This document shows positions 14,701 through 22,491 of a stretch of 22,491 nt of DNA, piece after piece (the stretch's first letter is position 1; each line of letters begins with the position of its first letter). The stretch covers positions 1 through 22,491 of the IMG/VR virus record IMGVR_UViG_3300032047_000149. One strand, 5' to 3'. A program made the translations under genes and the position numbers. The stretch is from a virus. A model generated the notes under the pieces. The model saw only the letters and a list, made by a program, of their open reading frames with translations. It had not been told where the DNA came from and made no database searches.

Positions 14701-16151
14701 TAAGTTGACACTAAATTTTCGACTGGTACTCCCATGAAAATATTATTAGGCCCTTCAATAGGTATTGTTACACCGTTTTTATTTACACCTAGGTCTATAA
14801 CGCCCTGCTCAATTAAAAAATTAGCTATACCGGCCCCTACTATTCTAGAGTTAGCCTTTCCTGTATTGAAAAACTTCTCGTTGCCAGTTAACTCTTTAAG
14901 GTTACGGGTTATATCATCTATTAGAGCCCTAATAGAATTTTCAGATTTAAGATCAGCTAAAATAGTATTATACTTACTTTTATTTTCAGTAGTAGCTTGG
15001 ATAATGCCCTTTTCTCTTCTTTTTTTAATGGCGTCTTGAACGGCAAAGTCGTGGGATGCTTTAGCTAGAGAGTAAGTTTCTTCCTCTTCCCTATACTTTG
15101 GGCTATTTATATTTTGCTCTGTGTACTTAAAAGTTTTTATATTGTTTAAAGTCGCAGCAGCCGCTAACACCATAGACGAAGCAGCTTGTTGTAAGGCTGG
15201 AGTGTTTATCTCACCAGTTTCTGTTTTTATTGGTATACCTATGTTCGTTCGTAGCGCTTTTATAAATTCATTGTTACCTAAAGCAACACTAGGCACAGTA
15301 ACTTCCTCTCCGTTTTGAACAGTAGCTTCACCTACCATAGCCTTCATAAACCAGTCTGCTAAATTTTTAAAGTCTTTATAACGTGATCTCTCAAAGGCTA
15401 CTTGTTCTCTGAGCTGTCTAGTTGGCACATAACTTCCAGTGTTACTGTCGTAGTATAGTTCTCTTTTAGTATAGTATTTAGAAACAAAAGGACTCAACTC
15501 ATCGACAGCTATTTCTAAGTCTGCAGCTACATTTTCCTCTGTTTGCCCTTCGGCTGGGTACAGATTAAAAAGATTTGGGGGTATTATATCTCGCCCTTTT
15601 AACATTAGCTCTTGTTTTTGTTCAGGGGTTAAGCTCTGAAGTACACTAATATTAAAATTTTGCCTTTGAGTTTCGCTTAAAGCTTCGTACTCTCCTTTAG
15701 GTAATTGTGATTTAGCAAAGTCTTGGAAGTTTTGTACTATCCTAGTGTTATCTATACTATCAGTTTGAAAATCAAGAACACCCTTTTCGATATCTGCTTT
15801 TTCTTCTTTCTCTGCGATTAAATTTTGAGCCTGATTTAAAATTCTTTCTTTTTCTTCTCTTTCTTCTGTAGGTAACTCTGAAAGATCTTCTCCCGCTTTT
15901 TGTTGTGTTATTTCTACGAGTTCTTGAAAGTCGTAATCTTCAAGGGCCTCTTCAGCTGAAACAATAGGCATTACGGGGGCAAAGTCGTCTTCTATCTCGG
16001 TTACAGGCATCTTCATAGTTTCCACAATATTTTGTGTAGACCTAGTAGGCCCTTGAGTCTCTGCCGTTTTATCTTCTCTACCTAATGCTTTTCTTAATTG
16101 TGCTATTAAATCATTTTGTGAAGCTGGGTTCTGTATATTAGGTAGTACCAT
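11727..16151 (-). CDS. Predicted virion RNA polymerase, N4 vRNAP-like, divergent single-subunit RNAP
   Basis: This 1474-residue protein carries, in order, the motifs of the T7/N4 RNA polymerase superfamily. A DATGR element is at 680-684 (R684). Motif A EEDGKQSN is at 896-903 (D898). Motif B has K1001 and Y1013 followed by Gly, with VAGLYGK at 1009-1015. Motif C NIHDAS is at 1230-1235 (D1233), preceded by LPIQNSDSAM at 1200-1209. The Lys-to-Tyr distance is 12, as in N4 vRNAP (K666, Y678), not 8 as in T7. The motif A-to-Lys distance (103) is also close to N4 (107). About 680 N-terminal residues precede the core, including an acidic helical start (50-125). It is the last gene of the leftward virion operon, matching the N4 layout as I recall. 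An AAGGA precedes its ATG. I infer it is packaged and transcribes early genes after ejection. Confidence 0.75.
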   Translation of the reverse strand: MVLPNIQNPASQNDLIAQLRKALGREDKTAETQGPTRSTQNIVETMKMPVTEIEDDFAPVMPIVSAEEALEDYDFQELVEITQQKAGEDLSELPTEEREEKERILNQAQNLIAEKEEKADIEKGVLDFQTDSIDNTRIVQNFQDFAKSQLPKGEYEALSETQRQNFNISVLQSLTPEQKQELMLKGRDIIPPNLFNLYPAEGQTEENVAADLEIAVDELSPFVSKYYTKRELYYDSNTGSYVPTRQLREQVAFERSRYKDFKNLADWFMKAMVGEATVQNGEEVTVPSVALGNNEFIKALRTNIGIPIKTETGEINTPALQQAASSMVLAAAATLNNIKTFKYTEQNINSPKYREEEETYSLAKASHDFAVQDAIKKRREKGIIQATTENKSKYNTILADLKSENSIRALIDDITRNLKELTGNEKFFNTGKANSRIVGAGIANFLIEQGVIDLGVNKNGVTIPIEGPNNIFMGVPVENLVSTYLSSSRADTNIPMSFTPIVDKIAMDTLPYIRALKQQGKLDQSKRMAKVQENYYKHQGQVPNLVDLNRVLVAEAMFNDVLANQKNSFYIKKSTGQKIVTGSYYDSPFASTLGELTKRDFDRFKSNATTDSAGNQKPPLVSPEEVPEGATWEEASQDREDQLANRIIEDKVNNIRRNLELAKEKVADGQRRFYSVKASDATGRWFIVNEGNIQLDKKMSRPVMAFVNDPIVLDSNEKFNSTAYNNRVKRLANQVFLAAETMPGGKVGEHVHRKIASLSKQDRLILGYHYSLGQTMLKEFPVDGMEPQRRYDINRFPRLAIEHSIDRMSQALELGKKIDELNSQLKLRAQSKTDGTPTVTFPRLADGTLDMDPQILEMLTDNPGEWQYPYSILEDTHLFSEADKNRLPHRFSFVYEEDGKQSNATNISMFFGGIDNAKILGMLPETTVPPYKDLREKLYSGVVEASIIPETKSIEYKVGKDVLAALDSQDDINEGFQGAVGQFFIDLSLFGKNNHGFNASKVVFRRPLVAGLYGKTFLKMYSEVTEILNTVPEHISNKLTDFYESKFPRTPKGQAAAKKRLFEDMSNVFAMGAQNHLAELSGYQSAMRALAPVMAILRADTEYNGILEGTTFNIGADTWLPIRKRQKLVNQLAGIETTKVGDISVPNLKLMKDPAAASDSSTNRARLAQLQRFIDSGKDRDEPLALGVGGTQLKNGLPVLPIQNSDSAMINLATLFAQSGDPDSILNIINIHDASIMSADSVLFMTNAYNNIAPKAVMERMMGKVPNSGGNAYFEEMLGKFDVALSKATSGTDEVNIGTQNVLLADGKTFSSYNALTETFDELYRRTLELDPFFSETEKERSAIRKTHLSALDKNIATVAAAKANGYIGLDDVRVNDNPFYRSNVYVSKEQFVNLIQILREHLGISDFKEYKFLIKYGYNRDYAKNDKPNKHIVNLERIARGTIANDGRKVRGLAEILYDEFNNKKGPSNNMSN

Positions 16152-16154
16152 AAT

Positions 16155-19100
16155 TTATTCCTTATAAAAATTAATTAAGTCGGCATTAGCAAGAGCTTCC
16201 CGTGCTGGTTTAATTGAACCAATAAAAGGAGTATACTTAGCAACTCTTTCTTGTAAGTTCTCATCGCCTTTTTTAACGTTAGTATAAATAGCATTTAAAG
16301 AGGGAGATTGATTTACGATAGCCTCCCCTAAATTAGTAAGTATAGGTGTGTACATAGACTTTTCATTAAACCTATCTATAGCTTCTATCGCCATTCCCGG
16401 AGTACCTAACCAACCTGTATAAGAAGCAGCTCTAAACTCTTCAGTATCAATCCAATCAGGGTCTTCTCCTTCATCTAACCAAGGTGATTTTTCGCCGTAT
16501 ACCATTAAGTCTTTTAATAATTGAGACACCATAGCTAACCAGTAGGTACCCATTATCACGGAGAAGGTAGCGAATGTCATCCCTGGAGGCCCTCTTCTAA
16601 TATAATTTTGCCACACAGTAGGCATTATATTTGCTGTAAAAGTAGCCGCAAATCTTTTATATTGAGTAAACAAATAGAACCTAGGGTCTTCTATTAGCTT
16701 AGGGGCATCACCTTTCTTGGGTCTAACAGATAGCTCATCTGTAAAATTAGTTACACCTATTCTATACTGTTGTAGTAGCTTAACTTCTGCTGCATCCGAC
16801 TCTTCGTTCTTAGCCATAGTTTCAAATTGAGAGAGAGGAGTAGTTCTATATCTTTGTAAGATCTCTTTTTCTTTACCGTATAATCTTCTGACTCTATCTT
16901 CAACACTTCTTAGGCTTTGTTCAGACTTATTATCTAATTTATTGAAATAATCTACCAGAAAATCTACATCTAAACCATAACTGTTTAACATATCCCTGGA
17001 GTATCTACCCTGTTGAGTAACATTGCCTAAGATAAAATCATTATTCACATGCAGTATATGGTCTATTATTTTATCCCAAGCGAGAGCTCCTCTTCCTCCT
17101 CTGAAGGAAGCAGTTTGTTTTTCAACTTGATTTACAATATATAAAAGTTTAGTAGCTTTCTTGTAGGCTCCCGTTGAAGTGTTAGTGCTCTCTAAGGTAG
17201 CAGCGTCCGATCCAGTTACAACACCAGTCATAGCAACTCTGGTAAAGTCGTCATCACTTTTAACTAAATCTATTCTACTTTTAGGGGTAATTTTAGTGCC
17301 AGGAATTTTAGAGCCTATACTTTTCATCTCAGCAAGAGTAGCTCTACTGAACATACGAGCAGAAGTACTAACGGACCTCCACATTTGTCTAGGGGATAAA
17401 CCTATTAATCCAGTGCCAATTTCTGCCATATTAGCCCAGAAGTTAGTGTCCATGAAAGTAGCAGCGGAAAAGAATAACAGATTATCTTGTATGTACCGTG
17501 CTCTATTATCCTCTATTCTTTTATAATTACCTTGGTTCATATCGAGGTAATTGTTAACTACAAAAGCAATCCTACCTTTATCTTCCGCAGTAATTTCTCC
17601 AGCCTCATAAGCTTTCTCGATCATTTCAGCTGCGATATTACCTCTAGTTCCAAAGCGTTGAGCTGTAGAAATTCGTTTAGCGAAAGTGTTTAAGCTTTCT
17701 GCTACATTCTCGGCAGGTTTATTAGAAAGATATTTTTTAAATCCAGAGTTATTCTCAAACACACCTGCCTCTTCTAAACGAAGCCTATCTAAAGGAGAAA
17801 GAGTAGCATTTTTAATATCAGATACTATCTGTTGAGCTTTTTCTTCTGTAAATTTTACACGACCTTTAGCCCCAGGAGGAGGGTTGTATCCTCTAGTCTT
17901 TAAAAGTTTATCTATAAATTTTCTATCTTTAAATATATCTTGTTTAAAGTGTCTTGGCTTTAAAAAATAATCTTCTGTGATAGCGTCAGAAGATATACCT
18001 ATTCTTATACCCTTATCTTCCAAAGCTTTAACCTTCGCAGCCACTGTTAGCGCTAGTATCTTTAAATCTTGAACTACTTTTTCTAAAGGAGAGCCTGCCT
18101 CTATAGGTCTATTCACTTGTTCGTAGAATTCCCCTTTGTTTAACCCTACATTTTGATCGTAATCTCTAGGGCCAGGAGCATATAAGTGTAAATCGTTGTG
18201 TAACTGCTGGCTTAAAGAAGGCATAGATACACCTGAGTAAAGCCTTAAAGCGTCTAAAGAAGCTGCAAGGTTTTGCATGTGTATATTTATTTCGCCTTTA
18301 GCATTAACATAATAAGGTTTTAAAACTTTTTTAAAGGCTTCTACTGATCTCTTAGCTTGATCTAGCCCTGTGAACAAATTAAAAAACTCTCTGACATAAC
18401 CAGGGTTTTTAAATTTTCCTGCCATCTCTTGTAAAGACATAGGCTGCTTTTCTTTTCTTAGAGGAGTTACTTTCCCATCTACCTCTTTAAATTCTTTAGC
18501 AGCTCTAACTTTGTGATATTCATCAGCTACTTCTTCTAAAGTAAACTTTTTCCCTGCATTAGCCGGGTCTACTGTAATAGCCTTGTTAGGTCTATTCCTG
18601 GCATTCTCTTCCCACAGGGAAACTTCTGTTCTATCACTATCTGACTCAGGAGTAAACTCATACAATGCTCTATTAAAATCGTTTAGTTGTGAGAGAGTCT
18701 TAGGCAGAGTTATTCCGCCGCCCACACTAGCACCAATAGCAAAAGACTCTATCATCTTCAAAGCAGTATCTTCATAACTAAACTCTTGAGTAGGAGACCA
18801 AGCAGTAACCCCTATATCCTGAGTAAGCTCTTGTAGCGCTTCTGTACCGCCTTCCCATCCACCTCTTTTACCTATCTCTATCGCTAGATCCCTTATTGTT
18901 TTCTTCGCTACTAATTTTGCAGTAGCTTGGGCACCTAGTTCTGCACCTGTTTCTATTAAAATTTGCCGTATACTGTCATTAACTAAATTATTAGCATCAA
19001 TTATTATCTCTGCAGTTTGTTCAGTTAATTGTTCTGAAGTAAGATTAGGGTCTAAATCTTTAATTTTCTTTTGAACCATGAACTCTATTATTTCTTCTTT

Positions 19101-20393
19101 ACCTGCTTTAGTAAGTATATTAGCTGACCCAACAGAAGTCAATCCTTTTAAACCTAGCGCCTCAAAAGCAGCAATAGGTACCGCAATCCCAGCAGCAACT
19201 AAAGGGTCTCTTTCTTCTGGGGAAAAAGCCTGATAAACTTGAGATACTGCCATAATAAAAGAAGAACCCAAGGCCCCAGCTACCATTCCCGGAGGCCCTA
19301 GAATAAGTCCACCTCCAGCACTTGAGGCAGCTACTACGCCTAATTGAGGTGCATACTGTACTATACTATTGGAAATGAATCTCATTGCATCTAAAGGGTT
19401 TCTAACAGACCAAAAATCTGTGGTATAACCTGCATCTCGTATTCTTTCTGCATTATCTAAAGCCCAGTCATAACCCCAGGTATCTGCTTCTCCAGGGACG
19501 GCAAGGTCTCTAGCCCACTGAGAAAACCCTACAGCAGTATTTTCTAACATCCATAAACTTTTTTCTGCTGAGTTCCAAGTCTCTCCCCAATAACCTGGCT
19601 TGTCTTCTTTAGCATACCAGTCCCTAGCTTTGTTAGCTGTTACATAGTCTTCATTTAAGTTAGCAGAGTATTGAAGTACATCTCTATTTGCTTTTATTTC
19701 TTCTTCTAGTTCTTTTATTTTTTCTGGGTCTGTTTCTTTTATTAACTGAGCGTTTAACTTATTTATTTCCGATTGAAAAAAATTGTGTCTCTTATTTGGC
19801 TCAGGTTTGAGAGCATCCTCAAGCGATTCTCTTAAAAAGTCAGGCCTCATATTAGGCTTCTCGGTAAAAGTACCTCTAGATATTTGGTCTAATATTGCCC
19901 TTGCTTTATCTCCCGAAGACAACTCACTAGAAACAGACTTAAGGATATCTTCTTGTTCGCCTAATAGTCTCATAGTAAGTTGATCTTTAGACATCCATTT
20001 GTTAGCGCCTATAACTCTTTCTTGATGAAGATAATCGCTTAATAATTCCCCTTCTGGATTTTGCAAGTCCATAAGGCTTCTATCGTACTTATCTTTTTCT
20101 CTTGCTTTATTTATTAAAGTATCTCTACTAGCAGGAACTAAAGTATTAAAATTTTTTTCTCTAATAATATCGTTAATTAATTTTTTATGGTAAGGGCCCA
20201 TGTGACTTCCAGCATGGAAGGTTCCAAACTCATCTATCCTACTCATCTCCCCCGCGTCGAAGTAAGGAAGCCTAAAACTTTCTCCGTCAGGCCCTATAAT
20301 AGTATCACCATCGTACATATACATACTGCCTCTATCAGTTTCTACTGGCGCAGGGCTGTACAAGTCATTTAATTGATTTAAAAAGGTGCTCAT
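16155..20393 (-). CDS. Giant internal virion (ejection) protein with N-terminal SNase-like nuclease domain
   Basis: The first ~128 of 1412 residues match the staphylococcal nuclease fold: YDGDTI at 27-32 (D30), RLPYFDAGE at 41-49 (R41, D46, E49) and DKYDRSL at 101-107 (R105). These correspond to D21, R35, D40, E43 and R87 of the classical enzyme, with identical R-D-E spacing (5 and 3). An EGELLSDYLHQERV ending follows. Residues 345-415 are Gly/Ala-rich and hydrophobic (LGVVAASSAGGGLILG), as are 550-563 and 1272-1292, suggesting membrane-inserting segments. Charged helical stretches (200-240, 640-900) and a long helical C-terminus fill the rest. Size, order and membrane-like segments fit a DNA-ejection protein. 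No lytic transglycosylase motif was recognised. An AAGGAATAATT leader precedes the ATG, and the gene ends 3 bases from the next start. Confidence 0.7.
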   Translation of the reverse strand: MSTFLNQLNDLYSPAPVETDRGSMYMYDGDTIIGPDGESFRLPYFDAGEMSRIDEFGTFHAGSHMGPYHKKLINDIIREKNFNTLVPASRDTLINKAREKDKYDRSLMDLQNPEGELLSDYLHQERVIGANKWMSKDQLTMRLLGEQEDILKSVSSELSSGDKARAILDQISRGTFTEKPNMRPDFLRESLEDALKPEPNKRHNFFQSEINKLNAQLIKETDPEKIKELEEEIKANRDVLQYSANLNEDYVTANKARDWYAKEDKPGYWGETWNSAEKSLWMLENTAVGFSQWARDLAVPGEADTWGYDWALDNAERIRDAGYTTDFWSVRNPLDAMRFISNSIVQYAPQLGVVAASSAGGGLILGPPGMVAGALGSSFIMAVSQVYQAFSPEERDPLVAAGIAVPIAAFEALGLKGLTSVGSANILTKAGKEEIIEFMVQKKIKDLDPNLTSEQLTEQTAEIIIDANNLVNDSIRQILIETGAELGAQATAKLVAKKTIRDLAIEIGKRGGWEGGTEALQELTQDIGVTAWSPTQEFSYEDTALKMIESFAIGASVGGGITLPKTLSQLNDFNRALYEFTPESDSDRTEVSLWEENARNRPNKAITVDPANAGKKFTLEEVADEYHKVRAAKEFKEVDGKVTPLRKEKQPMSLQEMAGKFKNPGYVREFFNLFTGLDQAKRSVEAFKKVLKPYYVNAKGEINIHMQNLAASLDALRLYSGVSMPSLSQQLHNDLHLYAPGPRDYDQNVGLNKGEFYEQVNRPIEAGSPLEKVVQDLKILALTVAAKVKALEDKGIRIGISSDAITEDYFLKPRHFKQDIFKDRKFIDKLLKTRGYNPPPGAKGRVKFTEEKAQQIVSDIKNATLSPLDRLRLEEAGVFENNSGFKKYLSNKPAENVAESLNTFAKRISTAQRFGTRGNIAAEMIEKAYEAGEITAEDKGRIAFVVNNYLDMNQGNYKRIEDNRARYIQDNLLFFSAATFMDTNFWANMAEIGTGLIGLSPRQMWRSVSTSARMFSRATLAEMKSIGSKIPGTKITPKSRIDLVKSDDDFTRVAMTGVVTGSDAATLESTNTSTGAYKKATKLLYIVNQVEKQTASFRGGRGALAWDKIIDHILHVNNDFILGNVTQQGRYSRDMLNSYGLDVDFLVDYFNKLDNKSEQSLRSVEDRVRRLYGKEKEILQRYRTTPLSQFETMAKNEESDAAEVKLLQQYRIGVTNFTDELSVRPKKGDAPKLIEDPRFYLFTQYKRFAATFTANIMPTVWQNYIRRGPPGMTFATFSVIMGTYWLAMVSQLLKDLMVYGEKSPWLDEGEDPDWIDTEEFRAASYTGWLGTPGMAIEAIDRFNEKSMYTPILTNLGEAIVNQSPSLNAIYTNVKKGDENLQERVAKYTPFIGSIKPAREALANADLINFYKE

Positions 20394-20395
20394 AA

Positions 20396-22491
20396 TTATT
20401 CCTTTTCGAGGGCTATTTCTCCGTATCTAATAGCATAAAGTAAAGCAAAGAAAGGGTTAATTTTTTCAGAAGCTAATTCGACTGCGGATTTATTAACGCC
20501 TATAACTTCCCCTATAGTAGGCACAACAGTGTTAGGTGCTTTTTCTTTTTCTTCGTCTGTTAAACCTCTGCTAGGTAAACTAAAAATTCTTTCATTAGTT
20601 AAGTCATTAACAGAGAGACCTAACTTACCCATTATATTCTCTGCTGCTACGACTGTTTGTTGTGCCTCAACCATTTTATCTCTAGTATCTTTGCCTGGAT
20701 ATAATTTAAAGAAACTAGACATAGTTTGTTCATCTACTTTGGCAGATTTAAGTGGGTCTTTTATCATATCATCATCTAGTAGAGACATCTTAAGTCCTAT
20801 TTCTAAAGGAACACCTTCAGGTAAAGCATCTGACTCTATTAATCTGAAAGCTTTAGTTATAATATCCTCATTATTCTGAGGGTGAATTTTTTGATACTCT
20901 TTTAAAGCAGACACTAAATCATTAGGTGATTTAACCATATACTTCTCTAATCGTTTTACGTTATCTGCTTTTATTTGTTGAAGTGCGGTTAAACTGCCTG
21001 ACGTTGGGAAATCAAAAAGACTAGAGGCATATTTAGACATAGCAGCAGCATCATTAGTTAAGATATCTGTATTCATTTCCATGTATCTTTTCCCAACTCG
21101 GAATTGCCCAGTCTTATTACCAACAGCATCAACACCGTAGTAAACTCCAGGTTGTCCTTTTGCAGGAAATGCAACAAACAAAGCACCTGAACCTTTTTCT
21201 TTATCGTAAAAAGTTTTACCTTGCCCTTTGTTAAAATTGTAATCTATGTAATCGGCATCTGGTAACCTATTATTTGTATCAGCAATAGCGTTTTGAAGCG
21301 AACCTAATGTGTTCAAACCTGGAGCAGTAAGAGCCATTTTTAATATAGCACTAATTTTTTTCCTACCTTCTGTAGTGTAAGAAAATTTTGTATCATTGAA
21401 GTGTTGCTCTAAATCGTTTATACTTCTAGCTGCATTACTAGCGATAGAACCTTTAGCTGTAATTTGAGCTTTTTCTCTGGTTCTTACATCGTTTAATACT
21501 TGAGCGCCAGCCCAACGTAAAGAACCTGCATGAGAACCATCTGTTAATCTTCCTCCAGCATAATATAACAAGAATCTATAGGCATCCTTTTTATTAAAGC
21601 CTAAATTTTCTTCTATCCACTTCATAATGTTATTGCTAGATTTTTTACCATCTTTATCTTTACCGAGTTGCCCGCTTCTTTCTGAAACGTTTTTCATAAA
21701 GTCTTCGGCTATATTTTTCCCTGTGCCATTACTTAAAATTGCACCTGTTTTAGAAGATTCATCTAAAGCGAGTTGCATACCAGTAACAACGTCATAACCT
21801 CCTTGTTCATTTATTAACAGTTCATGTTTAAGGGTACCTTCTTTTGCGGGTTCATTTACCTTTTCTTGAATATAATTTTCAATGTCTCCTTCGGAGCGAA
21901 GCTGTATGGTATCATTTAATTTACCTGTTTTTGTTTCATTTCTTGGAGTAAGCATACGTTCTACAGCATCTAGTTGTACACCCCCCATAGCACCAGGTCG
22001 CCCATCAATGTTTTTAAAGGGAGAAGGAACATTGCCTAATCTAAGTTGTTCTTCTGTAGGCGAAGCTAAAACATCTTTAGAAAAAGTTTTACCCTGTTGT
22101 TCTTGAGCGTCTATTAACTGTGCTATATTAACAGGACTCATATCAGGATAATTTCTCCTTAAGTTTTCTATTTTTTGATTAAGAGGCATTTCTCTAAGCT
22201 CTTTAAAGTATTTTTTATCTCTTTGTTTAAGCTCGTTTAATGCATCTTTTCTTTTCATGTTTTCAGTTATGTTCGGAAAGGGTATTTCACTTGCAATAGC
22301 TTTATTCTTTTGATATTCAGAATCACCTGATAAAAGTTTTTCTACTTCCCTAGTTACGTAAGCATCATCTTCAGGGCCATAACCTCCCATAAGAGCCGGT
22401 ATAACGTAAGCATCATCTTTAGGGTTATAACCTCCCATAAGAGCCGGTATATTTATTAAATTATTATTTCCTAAGGCATAATTGCCAAGTA
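20396..22491 (-). CDS. Large virion-associated protein, N-terminus outside the window
   Basis: At least 697 residues are open on the minus strand to the window edge. An internal Met at 22438 gives 680 residues, but it has no Shine-Dalgarno and 17 in-frame codons without a stop precede it, so the real start is probably upstream. The visible N-terminus contains two copies of a 16-residue repeat (IPALMGGY.P.DDAYV). The rest is charged and mainly helical, with Gly-rich parts such as GGRLTDGSHAGSLRWAGAQ and GGYDVVTGMQLALDES. No known enzyme motif is identified. It lies first of the three visible genes of the leftward operon, directly before the 1412-residue protein, so an internal or tail-linked virion role is likely by position only. 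Confidence 0.6.
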   Translation of the reverse strand, partial: LGNYALGNNNLINIPALMGGYNPKDDAYVIPALMGGYGPEDDAYVTREVEKLLSGDSEYQKNKAIASEIPFPNITENMKRKDALNELKQRDKKYFKELREMPLNQKIENLRRNYPDMSPVNIAQLIDAQEQQGKTFSKDVLASPTEEQLRLGNVPSPFKNIDGRPGAMGGVQLDAVERMLTPRNETKTGKLNDTIQLRSEGDIENYIQEKVNEPAKEGTLKHELLINEQGGYDVVTGMQLALDESSKTGAILSNGTGKNIAEDFMKNVSERSGQLGKDKDGKKSSNNIMKWIEENLGFNKKDAYRFLLYYAGGRLTDGSHAGSLRWAGAQVLNDVRTREKAQITAKGSIASNAARSINDLEQHFNDTKFSYTTEGRKKISAILKMALTAPGLNTLGSLQNAIADTNNRLPDADYIDYNFNKGQGKTFYDKEKGSGALFVAFPAKGQPGVYYGVDAVGNKTGQFRVGKRYMEMNTDILTNDAAAMSKYASSLFDFPTSGSLTALQQIKADNVKRLEKYMVKSPNDLVSALKEYQKIHPQNNEDIITKAFRLIESDALPEGVPLEIGLKMSLLDDDMIKDPLKSAKVDEQTMSSFFKLYPGKDTRDKMVEAQQTVVAAENIMGKLGLSVNDLTNERIFSLPSRGLTDEEKEKAPNTVVPTIGEVIGVNKSAVELASEKINPFFALLYAIRYGEIALEKE
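22355..22450 (-). repeat. Two tandem 48-bp coding repeats
   Basis: Repeat one (22450-22403) and repeat two (22402-22355) encode IPALMGGYNPKDDAYV and IPALMGGYGPEDDAYV. They are nearly identical at DNA level, differing at only a few positions. More copies may lie upstream of the window edge. The unit is short, Gly/Tyr-containing and acidic, reminiscent of a flexible or binding segment, with no assigned function. Confidence 0.85.

Noticed and set aside
14734-15039. Plus-strand frames inside the giant minus-strand genes (for example 14734-15039, 17179-17526, 20529-20879)
   Set aside because: They are antisense to genes with clear protein motifs, hydrophobic and low-complexity in translation, and lack ribosome sites and family resemblance.
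16155-20393. Lytic transglycosylase domain, as in T7 gp16, in the giant virion proteins
   Set aside because: No catalytic Glu in an ES/GLMQ-type context was found; the N-terminus of the 1412-residue protein fits SNase instead.
22388-22438. Start codon at 22438 for the 680-residue version of the leftward gene
   Set aside because: It lies inside a coding repeat, has no upstream Shine-Dalgarno, and the frame remains open to the window edge.
22355-22450. CRISPR-like array
   Set aside because: Only two directly adjacent copies without spacers, in frame within a coding region.

Overview
This window is a piece of a tailed-phage genome of podovirus type. It is AT-rich (judged by eye), tightly packed, and has no tRNA, IS element or CRISPR. 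It looks like a hybrid of the T7-like and N4-like gene plans. A T7-type replication set and a full-size T7-type RNA polymerase sit on the plus strand. They face a minus-strand virion operon that ends in what I read as an N4-type virion RNA polymerase. The host cannot be named from the sequence.

Layout. Positions 1-2945 carry the tail of a VWA-like (DUF2201-type) protein cut by the window edge, two unrecognised proteins, a DUF3310 protein, an SSB and a small hypothetical. Positions 2946-4211 hold a 23-residue micro-ORF containing a strong hairpin, a nucleoside 2-deoxyribosyltransferase-like protein, a small hypothetical and a GIY-YIG-like nuclease. Positions 4227-11197 hold family A DNA polymerase, a second putative GIY-YIG-like protein, a 5'-3' exonuclease, a primase-helicase and a single-subunit RNA polymerase. 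Two tiny paralogous genes close the rightward operon at 11681. A 12-bp bidirectional hairpin terminator (11685-11722) separates the convergent operons. The minus strand from 22491 to 11727 encodes three very large proteins: one open at the right edge with a tandem repeat at its visible N-terminus, a 1412-residue protein with an N-terminal staphylococcal-nuclease-like domain and membrane-like segments, and a 1474-residue divergent RNA polymerase.

How they work together (inference). The large minus-strand proteins are probably internal virion proteins delivered with the DNA. The 1474-residue polymerase would transcribe early genes on entry. The 806-residue RNA polymerase, made later, would drive later genes. 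The plus-strand operon supplies the replisome (polymerase, exonuclease, primase-helicase, SSB) and nucleotide metabolism.

Most notable points: two different single-subunit RNA polymerases in one phage; a nuclease-like domain on a probable ejection protein; two GIY-YIG-like proteins flanking the DNA polymerase; and a DNA polymerase with unusual residues at its sugar-selectivity positions (Gln411, Phe453, Phe457).
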